Assembly: GCA_001683735.1 (NCBI GenBank)
Contig: LUGG01000004.1
Coordinates: 1,736,001 to 1,800,000 of the forward strand
Length of the DNA stretch: 64,000 nt
Source of the DNA: Grifola frondosa
Lineage: Eukaryota > Basidiomycota > Agaricomycetes > Polyporales > Grifolaceae
Direction: 5' to 3'
Shown here: positions 11,161 to 23,092 of the stretch, in pieces
Layout of the letters: each line of letters opens with the position of its first letter
Position numbering within the stretch: position 1 is the first letter of the stretch
Notes under the pieces: generated by a model
What the model saw: the letters and a program-made list of their open reading frames with translations, nothing else
The model's database searches: none
What the model was told of the DNA's origin: nothing
Position numbers and translations under genes: made by a program

Positions 11161-12533
11161 ATGTTCCGCAAACCCAGTCCTCCGCGCAGACCCTGTTCAA
11201 GCAAACCCGCACACTGATCTCCCGCTTTGTTGCACACCTCGCTGCTCCGGGCACTCTTCGCGCCCCGAATGTTCCGGCCGTGGCTCGCTCTCTGCACACG
11301 GCCCCGGCGCACACACGTACAATTCAGCAGGGCTTCTCGTTCCCGGTGCGTTATGCTCTTGCACGACCCCTACAGGCCCCCCATCTTCCTCGTGCACCCG
11401 CCATTCCGAGGACCACAACCCAGGTAGGCCTCGGGACCGCCCGCAACTTCTCAACGGGTCGTCCCATCTTCCAGAATCTGGTGGAGAACGTGCCCATCTC
11501 CGGACGCGCGTTTTGGGAGGCTGATTGGGAGCTCAAGCTGGCGAAGGAGAGGCAGCGCATGCGCGTTGAGAAGTATGGAAAGAAGGCGGAATCAAAGAAG
11601 GGCAAGGAGATGCAGAAGCCGAAGGAGAAGAAAGTCAAGAAGCTTGCGACCACCGAGGAGTCCAAGGAGGCCGAGCTGGAGCACTACTTTCCTGCTCCCG
11701 CTGTCCCCGAGGTGACCACTCACCTGCTCATCCCCCTTGCAGCCACACCCACTTCTCGCCTGCCTCTTCCGCGTCACCCTATGTCCGCTTCTACTCGGCC
11801 GCTCCTGCCGTTGGAGCTGATTGCGAACATACATACGTCTTACGGGACACACGCCTTGCGTGTCTCGTCACTCTTCGCACGTCTGGACGCAGCCAGAGTG
11901 TTCGACGACCCAGCCGTGCACTGCGAGACAAGAGGGGACCCGAGCGGTTTGTGCACGCTGCTCGAGGTCCGTTTCGAAGGCTGGACAGCCAGCAAGGTGC
12001 GCGGCATTCTGGGTGAGGCCGGCAGTGGGTGGTGCGTACTTGAGGAAGAATGGTCGGATAAAGAGCAGCTCGAGAGGGAGGAGATGGAGGCCGTGCTCGA
12101 GAATATGAGCGTGGACGAATCCGCAAGTGAATGCGGGAGTGCCTGCGCACCATCGATCAGCTCGAGCGCTGTCTGGTCTCTAGACGATGTGCCTACGCAG
12201 GCAAGCATTGATCCTGCACACTCGTTTGTCCTCCCAACTATCGACTTCTCGGCGTCGTTCCCGGCTACCTCGGCCTGGTCCTCGGCGTCGCCATCGATGT
12301 CCCTCACCTCAGGCATGTCGACGCCACTCTCTGACCTCGACTTCCATAATGCCTGGAGCTCGTTTGAAGAGCGGTCGGACTCATTCGATGCCCAGTCTGG
12401 GATATCAATTGATATCGACTCTACTAGCTGGGACAGCTCTGTTGGAGCTCATCCTCGGTCTGATTCGGAGAGCTGGTTTGGCTTCGCTTTTAGCTCCCAG
12501 CATACCGAGGCACCTAGGGAGCAATTGTTCTGA
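11161..12533 (+). CDS. Basidiomycete conserved protein of unknown function, probable organellar N-terminus
   Basis: The frame is open from about 11108 to the TGA at 12533, and the region from 11280 on is well supported. No in-frame ATG exists near the 5' end. The ATG at 11161 is one base out of frame, so the true start needs either an upstream exon or a missing base. The first 80 residues are rich in Arg, Ser and Ala with almost no acidic residues (TLFKQTRTLISRFVAHLAAP), like a mitochondrial presequence. A distinctive motif follows, NFSTGRPIFQNLVENVPISG, then RAFWEADWELKLAKERQRMR and a Lys-rich coiled segment. The C-terminal half is Ser/Asp-rich with repeated DSxSWDSS-like stretches. I do not know a function. 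Confidence 0.6.
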
Positions 12534-12924
12534 TTCTAACGCACACCCTCATTGTTGGGGTTCCCTTCATTTTCTGTAAATGTACACGTGTAGCCTCTAC
12601 AATCGTATATATATACGAAAATTTTGAACAGCCTGGTGACAGTTTGAGCAGGAGATACCCAAGCATGACCGTACTTCGCGGTCTTGCGATAGCTTGGATG
12701 TGCAATCCGGGGGCGGTATAGATACCGTCTGTGGGGCGACCGTCGATCTGACGTCTGTGCCCCAATGATGGCACCACGTGAATTGGACGTACACGAATTG
12801 AGTGCCCAAGATGAAGTCTGCAGGGAACTGTGGATAAGATGCAAGGTTTGGAAATAATGGATGACCTACTCAGCGGTCCGTCTAGCCGACGGGTGTGATG
12901 CGCAAGTCGTACAGCGACTGAATG
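12534..12924. other. Intergenic region between convergent genes
   Basis: Lies between two gene 3' ends and should hold both terminators and polyadenylation signals. No coding or RNA gene recognised. Confidence 0.4.
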
Positions 12925-13703
12925 TCAGACGTCGTCCAGCTCATCCTCCCGGATAACGATGCGCTCCGGTTCGCTTTCTCTCTCCTTGCCCTTGCCTTTA
13001 CCTTTGCCCTTGCCATTGTCCTTGCCACTCCTGCCAGCGCCGAAATTTCCACCAGCAGCACCCACTGTATCCCGTGCGTGCTTTCCGTTAGTCCGTCTTT
13101 TCGGTTTCACGGGACCAGCACCCTCGTCATTGCCATCGCCAACCTTGATACACTGACGTTGACTTCCCGCGTCCGATACGTAATGTCCTCGTCCTCATCC
13201 TCCGGGATCACCTCGTCTTGCACTTCGACCGTGCCCGTGAGCACCTCGGTGTGGATCTCGTCTTGAGGGAAAGGCAGGATGGGAGGAAGTGATAGGGCTA
13301 ACTGCATGAGATGCGGAATCGCAGCACCCATGGCGCTCAGATGTAATGTTTTGTATCTAGAGGAGCGCTATTACAATCGCCTTTGGAACAGATTGACCTA
13401 AGTCACGCACCCGTCCTTCATGAACACATCCTTGCACCGGCGGAGGTACGCGCCCAAATTCGTCCTTCGCGTGATGCAGATGTAATTCTTCCCCTCCGTG
13501 TGCGCTGAACGTGGTCCTGTGGCCGACACTGAGGTTGGAACGGTGGGAAACGGACGCGGCGGCGCGAGCTTCCTGATCTTGTGCGCCGGTTTCGACGCGT
13601 TTGGCTGGGTATCTGCGCCTTGCGATGAAGTGGAAGAGTTCGCGTCTCCCTGCGGTGGAGAGATTCTCTGTTCAGAATTTGCAGGGCTCGCGCTGGAGGT
13701 CAT
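12925..13703 (-). CDS. POP7: Ribonuclease P/MRP subunit Pop7 (Rpp20, Alba-like)
   Basis: Small Alba-fold protein that pairs with Pop6 on the RNA of RNase P and RNase MRP, acting in tRNA and rRNA precursor processing. After a Ser/Pro-rich N-terminus the core reads NYICITRRTNLGAYLRRC then KDVFMKDG. A 54-nt intron (donor GTGCGT, acceptor CTCTAG) joins this to YKTLHLSAMGAAIPHLMQLA, the helix typical of Alba proteins. A beta segment follows (EIHTEVLTGTVEVQDEV). A basic tail with Gly-Lys repeats ends at 12925. Between RTREVNVSVS and KVGDGNDEGAG (about 13145-13160) the frame changes. One missing base explains it better than any normal-sized intron. The ATG at 13703 is preferred; 13760 is the alternative. 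It is divergent from eRF1 with 360 bp between starts. Confidence 0.75.
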
Positions 13704-14063
13704 GATAAATGGTATATGTGGACTACGCGGTACTGCGTGTGCTGTATACCGTGACGTCAAGTCTAGTCAAGCGTGAACACCGGGACCCGGGTCCGTTTGC
13801 ACAGGTCTCCACATGGTTGTCGTCCGATAATAAATGTGCTGGAAAGTTAACCTTCCTATTGCAACTCTTTTGATTGGCTCGTGCTTGGATTCCGCATTTA
13901 TTTTCACATAATAAGTCAATTTAGGCGCCCATGAGCTGAGGGAAATTTTGTGAACTGCTTCAGTTCGCTGCCATCACGATCTCCCCTCCTCTCTCCCCTC
14001 TCCTCCTGTGTTCAGAGGTCCCTTACTGTAACATAACTTACAGTCAGAGCACAAACTGCAAAA

Positions 14064-15628
14064 ATGAGTCAAGATCCTGCAGAGCAAAACATTCAGATGT
14101 GGAAGGTCAAGAAGCTCATCAAGAGCCTTGACGCCGCCCGGGGGTATGCTCTCTCGCGTGGCCAGTATCGCAGCCAGTAACTCATCTGTGATGTAGTGCG
14201 GGACTTCCATGATCAGTCTGATTATCCCCCAAAGGTGTGTCCGATTCCCTGCGATCATTCAGCGATCAGCTCACGACTCAACGTCAGGATCAAATATCTC
14301 GTATGCGATGCTGACGCAAGAGTACGGTACGGCGTCGAACATCAAGTCTCGTGTGAATCGTCTATCGGTGCTTGCTGCGATTACCAGCACGCAGCAGCGG
14401 TTGAAGCTCTACAATCGTGTCCCGCCTAATGGTCTAGTCCTATTTGTGGGAACTATCCTGACGGACGAAGGCAAGGAAAAGAAGGTCTCCTTTGATTTTG
14501 AGCCTCACAAGCCCATTAATACGTGCGTCTGTTGAGAATAGCTCACGCTGTAACTGACCGGAATGCATAGATCACTCTATCTTTGTGACAACAAGTTCCA
14601 TACCGAGGCACTTCAGGAGCTCCTCGAGTCAGACTCCAAATTCGGCTTCATCGTTATGGACGGAAATGGCACGCTCTTCGGCACGGTCGCCGGCAACACG
14701 CGCGAGGTCATGCACAAATTCCGTCGACCTGCCGAAGAAGCACGGCCGTGGTGGTCAGTCCGCCTTGCGTTTCGCGCGTCTGCGTGATGAGAAGCGGCAC
14801 AATTACGTCCGGAAGGTGGCCGAGCTCGCCGTGCAGCACTTCATCACGAATGACAAGGTCAACGTCACCGGCCTGGTACTGGCTGGTAGCGCGGATTTCA
14901 AGACCGAGTTGAGTCAGAGTGATATGTTCGATCAGAGATTGGTGGCAAAGATTATCAAGGTCGTGGATGTCAGCTATTGTGGCGAGAACGGCTTCAATCA
15001 GGTATGATTGTAATTGTCCGTGATAGTCGCACGCGACTGACTCGTTCATAGGCGATCGAACTTGCCGGAGAGTCACTGGCGAACGTGAAATTCGTACAGG
15101 AGAAGAAACTCATTCAGAGGTACTTTGATGAAATCAGTCAGGATACCGGCAAGTACTGCTTCGGTATTGATGACACGCTGAAGGCGCTGGATCTGGGTGC
15201 TGTGGAAACACTCATCGTTTGGGAGAACCTGGATGTTACCCGATATGTCCTCCGAAATGCTGCCGGTGGTGCGTGTGATATCGCTCTGCTATTCTATTGC
15301 AATATACTTATACACCTTATAGAGGAGATTATCATTCACTCAAGCAAGGAGCAAGAGAAGGACAGAGAAAAATTCATGGATAAGTCCACGGGTATGGAAA
15401 TGGAGCAGGTCGTCGAACCGCAGTCGCTGCTCGAGTGGTTTGCGGAGAAGTACAAGGAGTTCGGCGCGAACCTCGAGTTCGTCACCAACCGCTCGCAGGA
15501 AGGCGCGCAGTTCGTGAAGGGCTTCGGTGGCATCGGCGGCGGCTGCGGTACAAGGTCGACTTCACGCACCTCGCGAGTCTCGATGAGGAGAGGAAGACGA
15601 GTTCTTTAGCGACGACGACGCCATCTGA
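14064..15628 (+). CDS. SUP45: Eukaryotic peptide chain release factor 1 (eRF1), frame broken
   Basis: Recognises all three stop codons in the ribosomal A site and triggers release. Nearly the whole protein is visible across frames. It starts [20 protein letters not shown]. Codon-recognition parts follow: GTSMISLII, then [19 protein letters not shown] with the NIKS motif. The catalytic loop is [20 protein letters not shown] with the GGQ motif. Later parts include [20 protein letters not shown] and the C-terminal [20 protein letters not shown] and [15 protein letters not shown]. The frame must change at least five times: first intron acceptor, C5 at 14226-14230, after DQIS near 14295, before the [12 protein letters not shown] loop near 14730, and in the Gly/Glu runs at 15535-15545 and 15586-15594. 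A deviation YGGENGF to YCGENGF is also seen. eRF1 is essential, so sequence errors are the likeliest cause; a decayed second copy is the alternative. Confidence 0.85.
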
Positions 15629-16383
15629 CGTATTTGGCGGCTCCGTGTTGGAGCCCTCCCTGGCTTGGCACGCCAGGTGGGGCGGAAGGAAGGGTCGGAG
15701 TGCGGAGGCGAGTGCGGCGTTGATCGTTGATGGCCCGGAATTGTTAGCTTGTCAGAGGGTGTTTATGTGGAGGATGTTCGAGATGGGTGTCTGCCGGAAG
15801 TGGGGGCGCGCCTCTGCGTAGTTGGAGATGGGAGGACGGTTCTGTTCAGAGGGCCACGCTCAAGATTGACACGTTTGTCTCGATGTAAGGGACTTCAGCT
15901 CCCCAGAAAGGTTCGTTCATCTTTATTTTACATTTACCAGTGGTGGTACTGATGTTGACTCTAGAAACTGCAGTCGTCGCCTTTGTGTATTAGTCTGTGT
16001 CCCTAGCAGGCGTGTTTAAATATTGTTCGCTGTCATCGCTATTCGATTTATGAAGCTTTCTGCAATCCATACAGTGAGCGTCGATCAGCCAGGACCACAA
16101 TGGCATCCAGCAGCAAAGAACGGTAGACTTCATCCGCAGATAGTTCACAAACTAGACGCAATGACATGGAAGCTCTTACTCACCTTCTAATATGTGTCGG
16201 AATGCAAATGAAAGGCACTGCCGCACGGCTTGAGGGTTCCCGCCCTCGAGCTCTGTCACCTGCTTCAGAGCGAAGAATCTAATGGCTGCTACAGAATGGG
16301 ACGTCGCTATCTGGCTGTTAATCGTCCGTTTTCATAGCAATACATGTTACATGTCAAAGCACTTCATACAGTAATAATTTCAT
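15629..16383. other. Intergenic region between convergent genes
   Basis: Follows the eRF1 stop and precedes the stop of the phosducin-like gene. GC-rich open frames at 15640-15820 look like chance frames: no family match and no start context. No RNA gene recognised. Confidence 0.4.
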
Positions 16384-17344
16384 TCAAAGGTCAAAGTCAA
16401 AGTCCGAGTCCGAATCGTCATCCTTCTTTGATCTGATATTCTTCGCCGATTTCACGTTTGTTCTGGTATTGGCAGACCGCATCCTCGAGGACGGATCGTC
16501 GTCGTCATCTTGGTCAGAAGTCTCCTCGCTGTCGCTGTCACGACCTTTCTTGGGTGGATTGCGTTGCTGGGGCACAATCGCACCAGAGAGAATTAAGACG
16601 GCCTCCAATTCTGTACATGATGTTAGTGCTCTGATGTTCTGAGAGATAAGGTTTCCGACCTTCAATTTTCCGCTCTCGGTCCGCGCCCCAAGCGACAATC
16701 TGGTTCAAGACTTCGCCCTTGCGGTAAACGATGAACATGGGCAGTCTCGCGTCGGGGAGATTCTCAATGCATCTGTCGCCCACGATGGATACGAACTTGG
16801 TATGCGGATGGCGTTGTGCTAAGATCTGCACATGCTCAGAAGCACGATCGCTGCAAGGGATACTGAGCCGGTGGCGGATTAGCATGCTTAATTAAACCAG
16901 GATAACGTAAACGCACCCGTCCTTGTACAAGAAACACACCACACCAGTGCCCTTGTCCGCCTCATCATCCTCTTCATTGATGTTGCTGGCCTCTGTGACT
17001 TCTCTTGTGTAGTCGTCTCGGCCAATGGGATATACTCTGCCAAACCGCGCCCCCTGCATATGACGCTGCTCCGCTAATCGCCGTCTCCGGAACTTCTCGA
17101 TAATTCGTGCGGTCTCATCATCGGCCTCCTCTTCAAGCTCCCTTAGCTCATTCACACCAGCATTTCCTAGTCTCTCTTCGAGGGTGGGAGGCGGGGGTGG
17201 TGAAGGAGATGGAGGCGTCTTTCGCGAGGGGGAGGATGCCGTGCTTGCGGAGCGCATCGTTGCTGAACTATTGGTTGGCAACACCTTCACCCTACAATCT
17301 GAGGGTGCTCACAATTCAGTATCTTCGTCCGGATTAATCGCCAT
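16384..17344 (-). CDS. Phosducin-like protein (thioredoxin fold)
   Basis: Cytosolic phosducin-like protein, a co-chaperone of the CCT chaperonin in folding of tubulin, actin or G-beta. Exon 1 at 17344 reads MAINPDEDTEF. A 52-nt intron (GTGAGC to TTCAG) joins it to NDALRKHGILP, giving the family N-terminus DTEFNDALRKHGILP. The helical domain ends with ETARIIEKFRRRRLAEQR. The thioredoxin-like domain holds VVCFLYKDGIPCSDRASEH, KFVSIVGDRCIENLPDARLP and MFIVYRKGEVLNQIVAWG. The acidic, Ser-rich C-terminus ends DSDSDFDFDL at 16384. Two bases appear missing near 17219-17232, in a G5 and a T3 run on the plus strand, because the N-terminal frame and the SPSPPPPPTLEER frame differ. Divergent from Dicer. 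Confidence 0.85.
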
Positions 17345-17594
17345 AGTGGTAGGAGGGTAACCAATGTTATCTTGTGACACTCGTGACAATTCCGTCACAT
17401 ACGTTAATACGGGTCACCTGCGGAATCAAACCCGATCCTGAATCTGGACTGTATCTTCTTTTCAGTGAGATTACCCAAGAAAGGTAGGCACGTGAAGTCA
17501 CGTCACGCCGCGGATTGAAACATCTGAATGTTGACATTAGCGTATGAAGCAGACGTATTCATTTTTTTCAAGAAACCTCTCAGAATTCAGACTG

Positions 17595-17777
17595 CATCAG
17601 GAAAACTCAAATTCTGCTTTTCTGCCTGAAATGCCTGAAAAAAAGTTTAAAAAGTCAAAAATCAGAGAGATAAGTTCATTCAGAGATTGGATCTACTTAT
17701 TTTCAGGCAGAAAAGCGGCAAAAAAGTGGCAAAAAGGTACCAAAAAGCAGCTAAGTAAAATTGGAGTTTTCCTGATG
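17595..17777. repeat. Nested inverted repeat (foldback, MITE-like)
   Basis: The outer arms CATCAGGAAAACTCAAATT (17595-17613) and its near-complement at 17759-17777 match at 18 of 19 positions. Inner arms at 17616-17631 and 17701-17716 are perfect 16-base complements (GCTTTTCTGCCTGAAA). The whole folds into a long imperfect hairpin with an AT-rich loop. No clear target duplication was found. It sits in the 656-bp space between the phosducin-like and Dicer start codons. Confidence 0.75.
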
Positions 17778-17999
17778 TGTACTCAGGACAATAGGACCGT
17801 CCACTCTCTATTATGTCCTAATGCGGCGAATGTGGCGAGGGTGTTGATCCCGTGATGTAAGGCACGAGGCTGATTATCTTGATCGGCATCAAAGCCGCAG
17901 GGTTGTTCTTATAACAGCCCATGAGCTGTTCATTTTCCAACCACAGCGTGGACTGCTTTCTGACTCTGACCCCCATTCGCCTCAGTGAATTTCGCGGCC

Positions 18000-20900
18000 A
18001 TGACTGTGGATATGGACGTCCTTATACCTCGCCGGTATCAAGAGGAAATATTCGTACGTGCTCAACAGGGCAACGTCATCGCCGCACTGGACACCGGAAG
18101 CGGCAAGACATACATTAGCACGCTCCTCATCAAATGGGTAGCCGCAAGAGACATAGGGCTGGGGAGGATTATCGTATTTCTCGTTCCAAAAGTCGCCCTC
18201 GTACAACAGCAGGGCGATTTTATCGCTCAACAGACTCCCCTCCGCGTCAGCCAGTTTTGTGGCGCTACCGCGATGGATATGAGCGATCGCGCAGGTTGGA
18301 AGAAACAACTCTCAGGCTCAGACGTGTTTGTCATGACAGGTATACTATCCAGCTGTCATTGTGATTGGTCATCTACTCATCACCGATTCTCAGCTCAGAT
18401 ATTTCTCAATATCCTCACTCATTCGCATTGGAGTTTAGAAAATGTACACGTCATTCTTTGTTCCAGATACGCCATCTGAATTATTTTTGTTCCAGATTTC
18501 TCTCATGGTCTTCGACGAATGTCATCATACCCGGAAGAATCACGCATACAACGGTATAATGCGCGAATATTTTAACTTCCTTCAGGAAAGCGGCCCAAGG
18601 TGTTCGGTATGACCGCGTCCCCGATCTGGAACCCGAAGGACGCCACGGAATCACTCGCCACCTTGGAGCGAAATTTGGATGCCAAGGTCATCGCCGTTCG
18701 AGACCATGTAGACGAGCTCATGGGACATTCTCCGAAGCCTGAAGAGGTGATCCACGAATATCCGCTGCCTCCAGACTTGTATCCCGAATACCCCGGCCAC
18801 TCCCTCTGGCAGCGTCTGAGCTTAGGCTTTTTACCCGCGGAGATCGACATACCCGTAGAAAGGATTATGACACGATACCAGGTCGCGAACCACAGCTTAG
18901 GGCCATACGCTGCAGACCTCTATCTCTATCTGGACATCAAGCAACGTGTCGAGCAGCTCGTTCACAATGCGCATGAGGCGGACATGTCATTTCTTGCGCT
19001 CACACAGTTTGTCACCAAGGACGGCGACCACGGTTCGAATATAGAGAATAGCACCCTGCATCCGCGAGTTAAGCAGCTCCAGAATGTGCTGAAGGAATGC
19101 AGCCATCTATTCGAGGATGAGTCAAACCCAGATATGGTACCGGTCGAGGTGCCCCTCAAATGGTGCTCGCCGAAATTGCGGATGCTGGCTGACATCCTGT
19201 TCGCTCATTACACGGCGACATTCCAAGGAATTGTGTTTGTCGAGCAGCGTCATGTTGCGGCGTGCCTCGCGAGGATCCTCCCTTGCATTCCGCAGTTGAA
19301 TCACCTTATCAGGTGTGGGCAGCTTATAGGCCATGGCGCTTCTCACACAGCGAGTGCCCACCTCAAGGGCATGGCTCTCAAGACGCAGCAGGATAGTGTG
19401 AACTTTTTTCGAAAGCGCCAAGTGAACCTTCGTAAGTAATCCGCAACTCTCATTTGCCACATTTGCTGATTATTTCGTTTGCTGCAGTCATCGCAACCTC
19501 TGTGGCCGAAGAAGGCTTGGATTTTCCCGTGAGTGGTTTCTGTTTGCTTGTCACGAGCAGGATTCATTGTTCGTCAGGCTTGCGATCTCGTTATACGGTT
19601 TGACCCCATGCAACACATGGTCGGCTACCTACAATCGCGGGGGGGGCACGCCACAAGACATCGACCTTCGTCATCATGCTCCCGCAAGGTCAGAGCGTTG
19701 ACAAGGACCGCTACAGGGCGTTCTCGGAAAGCGAGCCCCAACTCCGCATGGTTTACCAGATGCGTGAGGACGCCGCGAAGAAGGCCGAAGAGGCGGAGGA
19801 GGCGGAGGACCACGATGATCCCGCCGATATCCTCGAGAGGGAGCGATTCGTTGTGCCCTCAACAGGTGCCGTCCTTACATACAATAGCTCCATCAGCCTT
19901 CTCGGTCATCTGTGCTCTTTAATACCCCGGGACCGATTCACCCCCGTCCAGCTACCGAAATATTCTGGAAACAATGTTGCTACTGTACGCCTTCCATCCA
20001 GTCTCCCTTACCTCCCGATCTTCTAGTCTATACCGGACCGACGAAACGGTCAAAGAAGGAAGCGAAGAGAGCTGTTGCTTTCAGGGCCGTAAAGCGTCTC
20101 CATGCGCTGAATGTTTTCGATGATTATCTCCTGCCTGCGAAGACCGCGAATGGAGGGGAAAACGAAGATGCAGATGGTCGGCCGATCCCGGATGTCAGTA
20201 AGATACCGCACACGTTGGACGTGCTCGTTCGCGATCCTTGGACACGGGGACCACGCAGTGGCTTCACGTTGTTTATCTAGATGGCCACCCAGTAGCTGGC
20301 ATCATCACCGGCTCGCAGCTGCCACCCGTGGAGCTTGTTGCCAACGGGACCTACGTATGTACAGGGAAAGCGCAACAAGTCGAATTCGACCCACAACACG
20401 AATGGCGACAGCGCAGATCAATAGAAGATTACATGCGAATGGGGTTATGGTGGTGTGTCACTGGAAGAGGGATCTCTCTTCCGCTGACCTGCTACCTAAT
20501 CCCCATCACTCATGAATTCAAGATCGACTTTGCGACCATTTACCAGGCAGTGCTGCAACCTACTGGTTCGTACAATTGGTCGGGCATCGGCGAGGAACAG
20601 TATGGACATCTTCATATCATGTGCAACAGGGAGTTTGGACGGCCGCTTCTCCTCCGCAAGATCCGGCATGACCTCACCCCGAATTCAGTTCCTCCGAAGG
20701 GATCACGAGAAGGTGACTTTCCGACTTATCGAGACTATTGGATACACAAATACACCAGGAAGGGAGTTGTGCCGGAGATTCCTCAAGATGGGCCTTGCGT
20801 CGAGGCACAACCGTGCCCGCGAAATTCCTCGTGTGCCTACTCTCTGACCAATGACTCTTTGCGCTTTAAACCCACCACGCCACCGCAGTCCACCGTCATT

Positions 20901-22679
20901 CTGCCCGTGAAGATGTGTGTGGGCGGTGATCCCGGAACATGTCTATGACGCTTTCATGGTCCTGCCAGAGCTATGCCACCGACTCACCGACGTCTATCGT
21001 GCCCACGCCGCCCGTATCGAATTGGGACTTCCACTGATCGTTGACGACCTCCTTGTTCAAGCGCTCACCTTACCAAGCGCAAATGCAGGCTTCAACAACC
21101 AGCGACTCGAAACGCTTGGTGACGCTGTGCTTAAACTCTGTAGCGTTGTGCATGTATTCAACAAGTTCCCCCATCGGCACGAAGGTCAGCTCGACGTCCT
21201 CCGACGCAACTCAGTGTCAAACCGCACACTGCTCGCTCGTGCAAAGGAGCAATGCTTAGAACGCTATTTGACGAGCGAAGCTCAAAGCACTCGTCTCTGG
21301 AGATACACGCTACCGAACCACGCAGAGCCCACGTTTGCGGAGCCCCGTCGCTATGTTCTGCGGCACTTCGCCCGACGGAGCTTGCAAGACTGCATGGAAG
21401 CAACGCTCGGCGCCGGTTTCGCAACTGGAGGTATTGATATGGCTCTTCGCACAGGCACGGCCTTGGGTCTTAGCTTCGGGGGTCCGCTTCCTTGGAATGC
21501 GCGCTATGGTGGTTTGCTACCCGAGACTCCCACGTCCGTCCTCTTCGCGGAATTGCAGGAGACTCTGGGGTACCATTTCAAGCATGGTCAGCTATTACTC
21601 GAAGCTGTCACTCACCCGTCCTTCCATTCCCCAGATAGTTCTTCTTATCAACGTTTGGAATTCCTGGGAGATGGTATGTGGAGTCTATTGATCTAAAATG
21701 TGTCAAGCTGATGTGGACTCGTGCCATAGCTCTCATTGACCTAGTCGTCATGAGGTATCTCTATGACAAGTTCCCAGAGGCGACTTCGGGTCAACTATCT
21801 TGGGCTCGATCTCGTGCAGTTTGTGCGCCAGCTCTCGCCTCCATTGCTGTGAAGCGTTTAGCATTGCACAAAATCCTCCTCGTGAACAATGTTGAGCTGA
21901 GCTACGCGATCAGTAAGTACGCTCCGGTTTTGGAGTCGATGTCTAGCGTCGACATCATCAATACCGGGTGGAAGCACGACCCTCCGAAGGCAATCAGTGA
22001 TGTATTGGAGAGCATTTTTGGTGCATTATTCATAGACTGCGACCACAACTTTGAGAAGGCAGCAGCTATCACGGAAATGATAATGCAAGATTTTCTCGTC
22101 GAGCTGTCTCCAAACCTCCCCAGGGATCCAGTGTCGGAGCTGATGATCTGGGCCGCTAGATCTGGCTGCAGCCAAATCAAGTTCCAGTAAGGTTTTTATT
22201 TTCTTCAGTCATTGTGCATCACTGACGATCGACTTCAGGAAATCCCAGAGCGTCCCAGAGGTGAAACGATACGATAGTGTGTCCGTCATAGTCCACGGCA
22301 TCACCGTCGTCGGTCCCATAACGGCGCAAAACTTGTCGCTGTCCAAGGGGCTTGCGGCAGAGGACGCTCGTATCGTGCTGGGCGATCCTGAATCCGAGTA
22401 TTCGTTTTCTCGTATCTGCGATTGTGGTAGTGAGATGGCGGTCGACGTCGATGACACGAAGCAGGCCGATCTGGCTTTGGATCCCAAGGAAAAGAATGCC
22501 TTGGACGACGAGACGACGGAAGGCTTCGCCACCCTCGCTCGCATCATGGCAGATGAGATACGTCCCTCTCAGCCTGATGCACGTGAGGGAGTGATGAGGA
22601 TGAGGATGATCAGGAGGACCTGGCCGTTTGGGGAGAAGAACAAGAGGTGGAAGATATGATGCAGGTTGATGAGCTTTAA
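18000..22679 (+). CDS. Dicer-like ribonuclease III
   Basis: Cuts double-stranded RNA into small RNAs for silencing. Domain order: DExD helicase with motif I LDTGSGKTYISTLLIKW (near residue 30) and VFDECHH; helicase C with IATSVAEEGLDFP then DPMQHMVGYLQSRG; Dicer dimerisation domain (KRSKKEAKRAVAFRAVKRLH); a less conserved PAZ-like region; RNase IIIa with NNQRLETLGDAVLKL and SLQDCMEATLGAGF; RNase IIIb with YQRLEFLGD and ISDVLESIFGALFID; and a short C-terminal dsRNA-binding-like segment. Both RNase III domains keep their Glu/Asp metal ligands, so the enzyme looks catalytically competent. The frame slips once in a G8 run at 19639-19646, right in helicase motif VI. It slips again near 22595, where one base more would give an acidic tail ending at 22679; without it the stop is at 22659. 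About 1,400 residues, normal for fungal Dicers. Confidence 0.92.
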
Positions 22680-23092
22680 GATGACAGACTATAGACATTA
22701 CAATTGTCTGACTATGTCGGACAACCCATCATCTAGGACGTACAACTTTTTCTCTATGATATGCTATGTTTTATATGTGCAATATTAACGATCTCGTCGA
22801 AGTGTTTATGTCAATCAAAAGGGGTTAGATCAAGAACTTGCGCTTTTGCGAATCAGAAGGATCTGGTAAATATCTTCGTGTTGTTATCTTGGACGCATGC
22901 ATTCTTTTTTAGGCATGGCATCTGTACATCAAATATGTGACCACATTTTGAAGGGATTTTCTGGAGTCCCAGTTGCTATGCAATAATGCTGAAGAGACTT
23001 TTCTCTGTGAGTACTGAGTCGAACTTTCAAAGCTTCACGATGCAGATTTTTGATCGGTTCATATTTCGTTAGAAATGTAGAGATGGAACACT
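22680..23092. other. Intergenic region
   Basis: 3' end of Dicer and upstream region of the next plus-strand gene. Nothing else recognised. Confidence 0.4.

Noticed and set aside
14064..15628. Calling eRF1 a pseudogene outright
   Set aside because: Residue conservation is nearly complete, and other essential genes in the window show the same kind of one-base slips, so sequence error is the better explanation.
15435..15952. Open frames after eRF1 as a separate small gene
   Set aside because: The first part is eRF1 read in a shifted frame; the rest has no family resemblance.
17544..17855. 103-codon Lys-rich frame over the foldback
   Set aside because: It is the reading of an AT-rich hairpin; no homology, no introns, poor start context.
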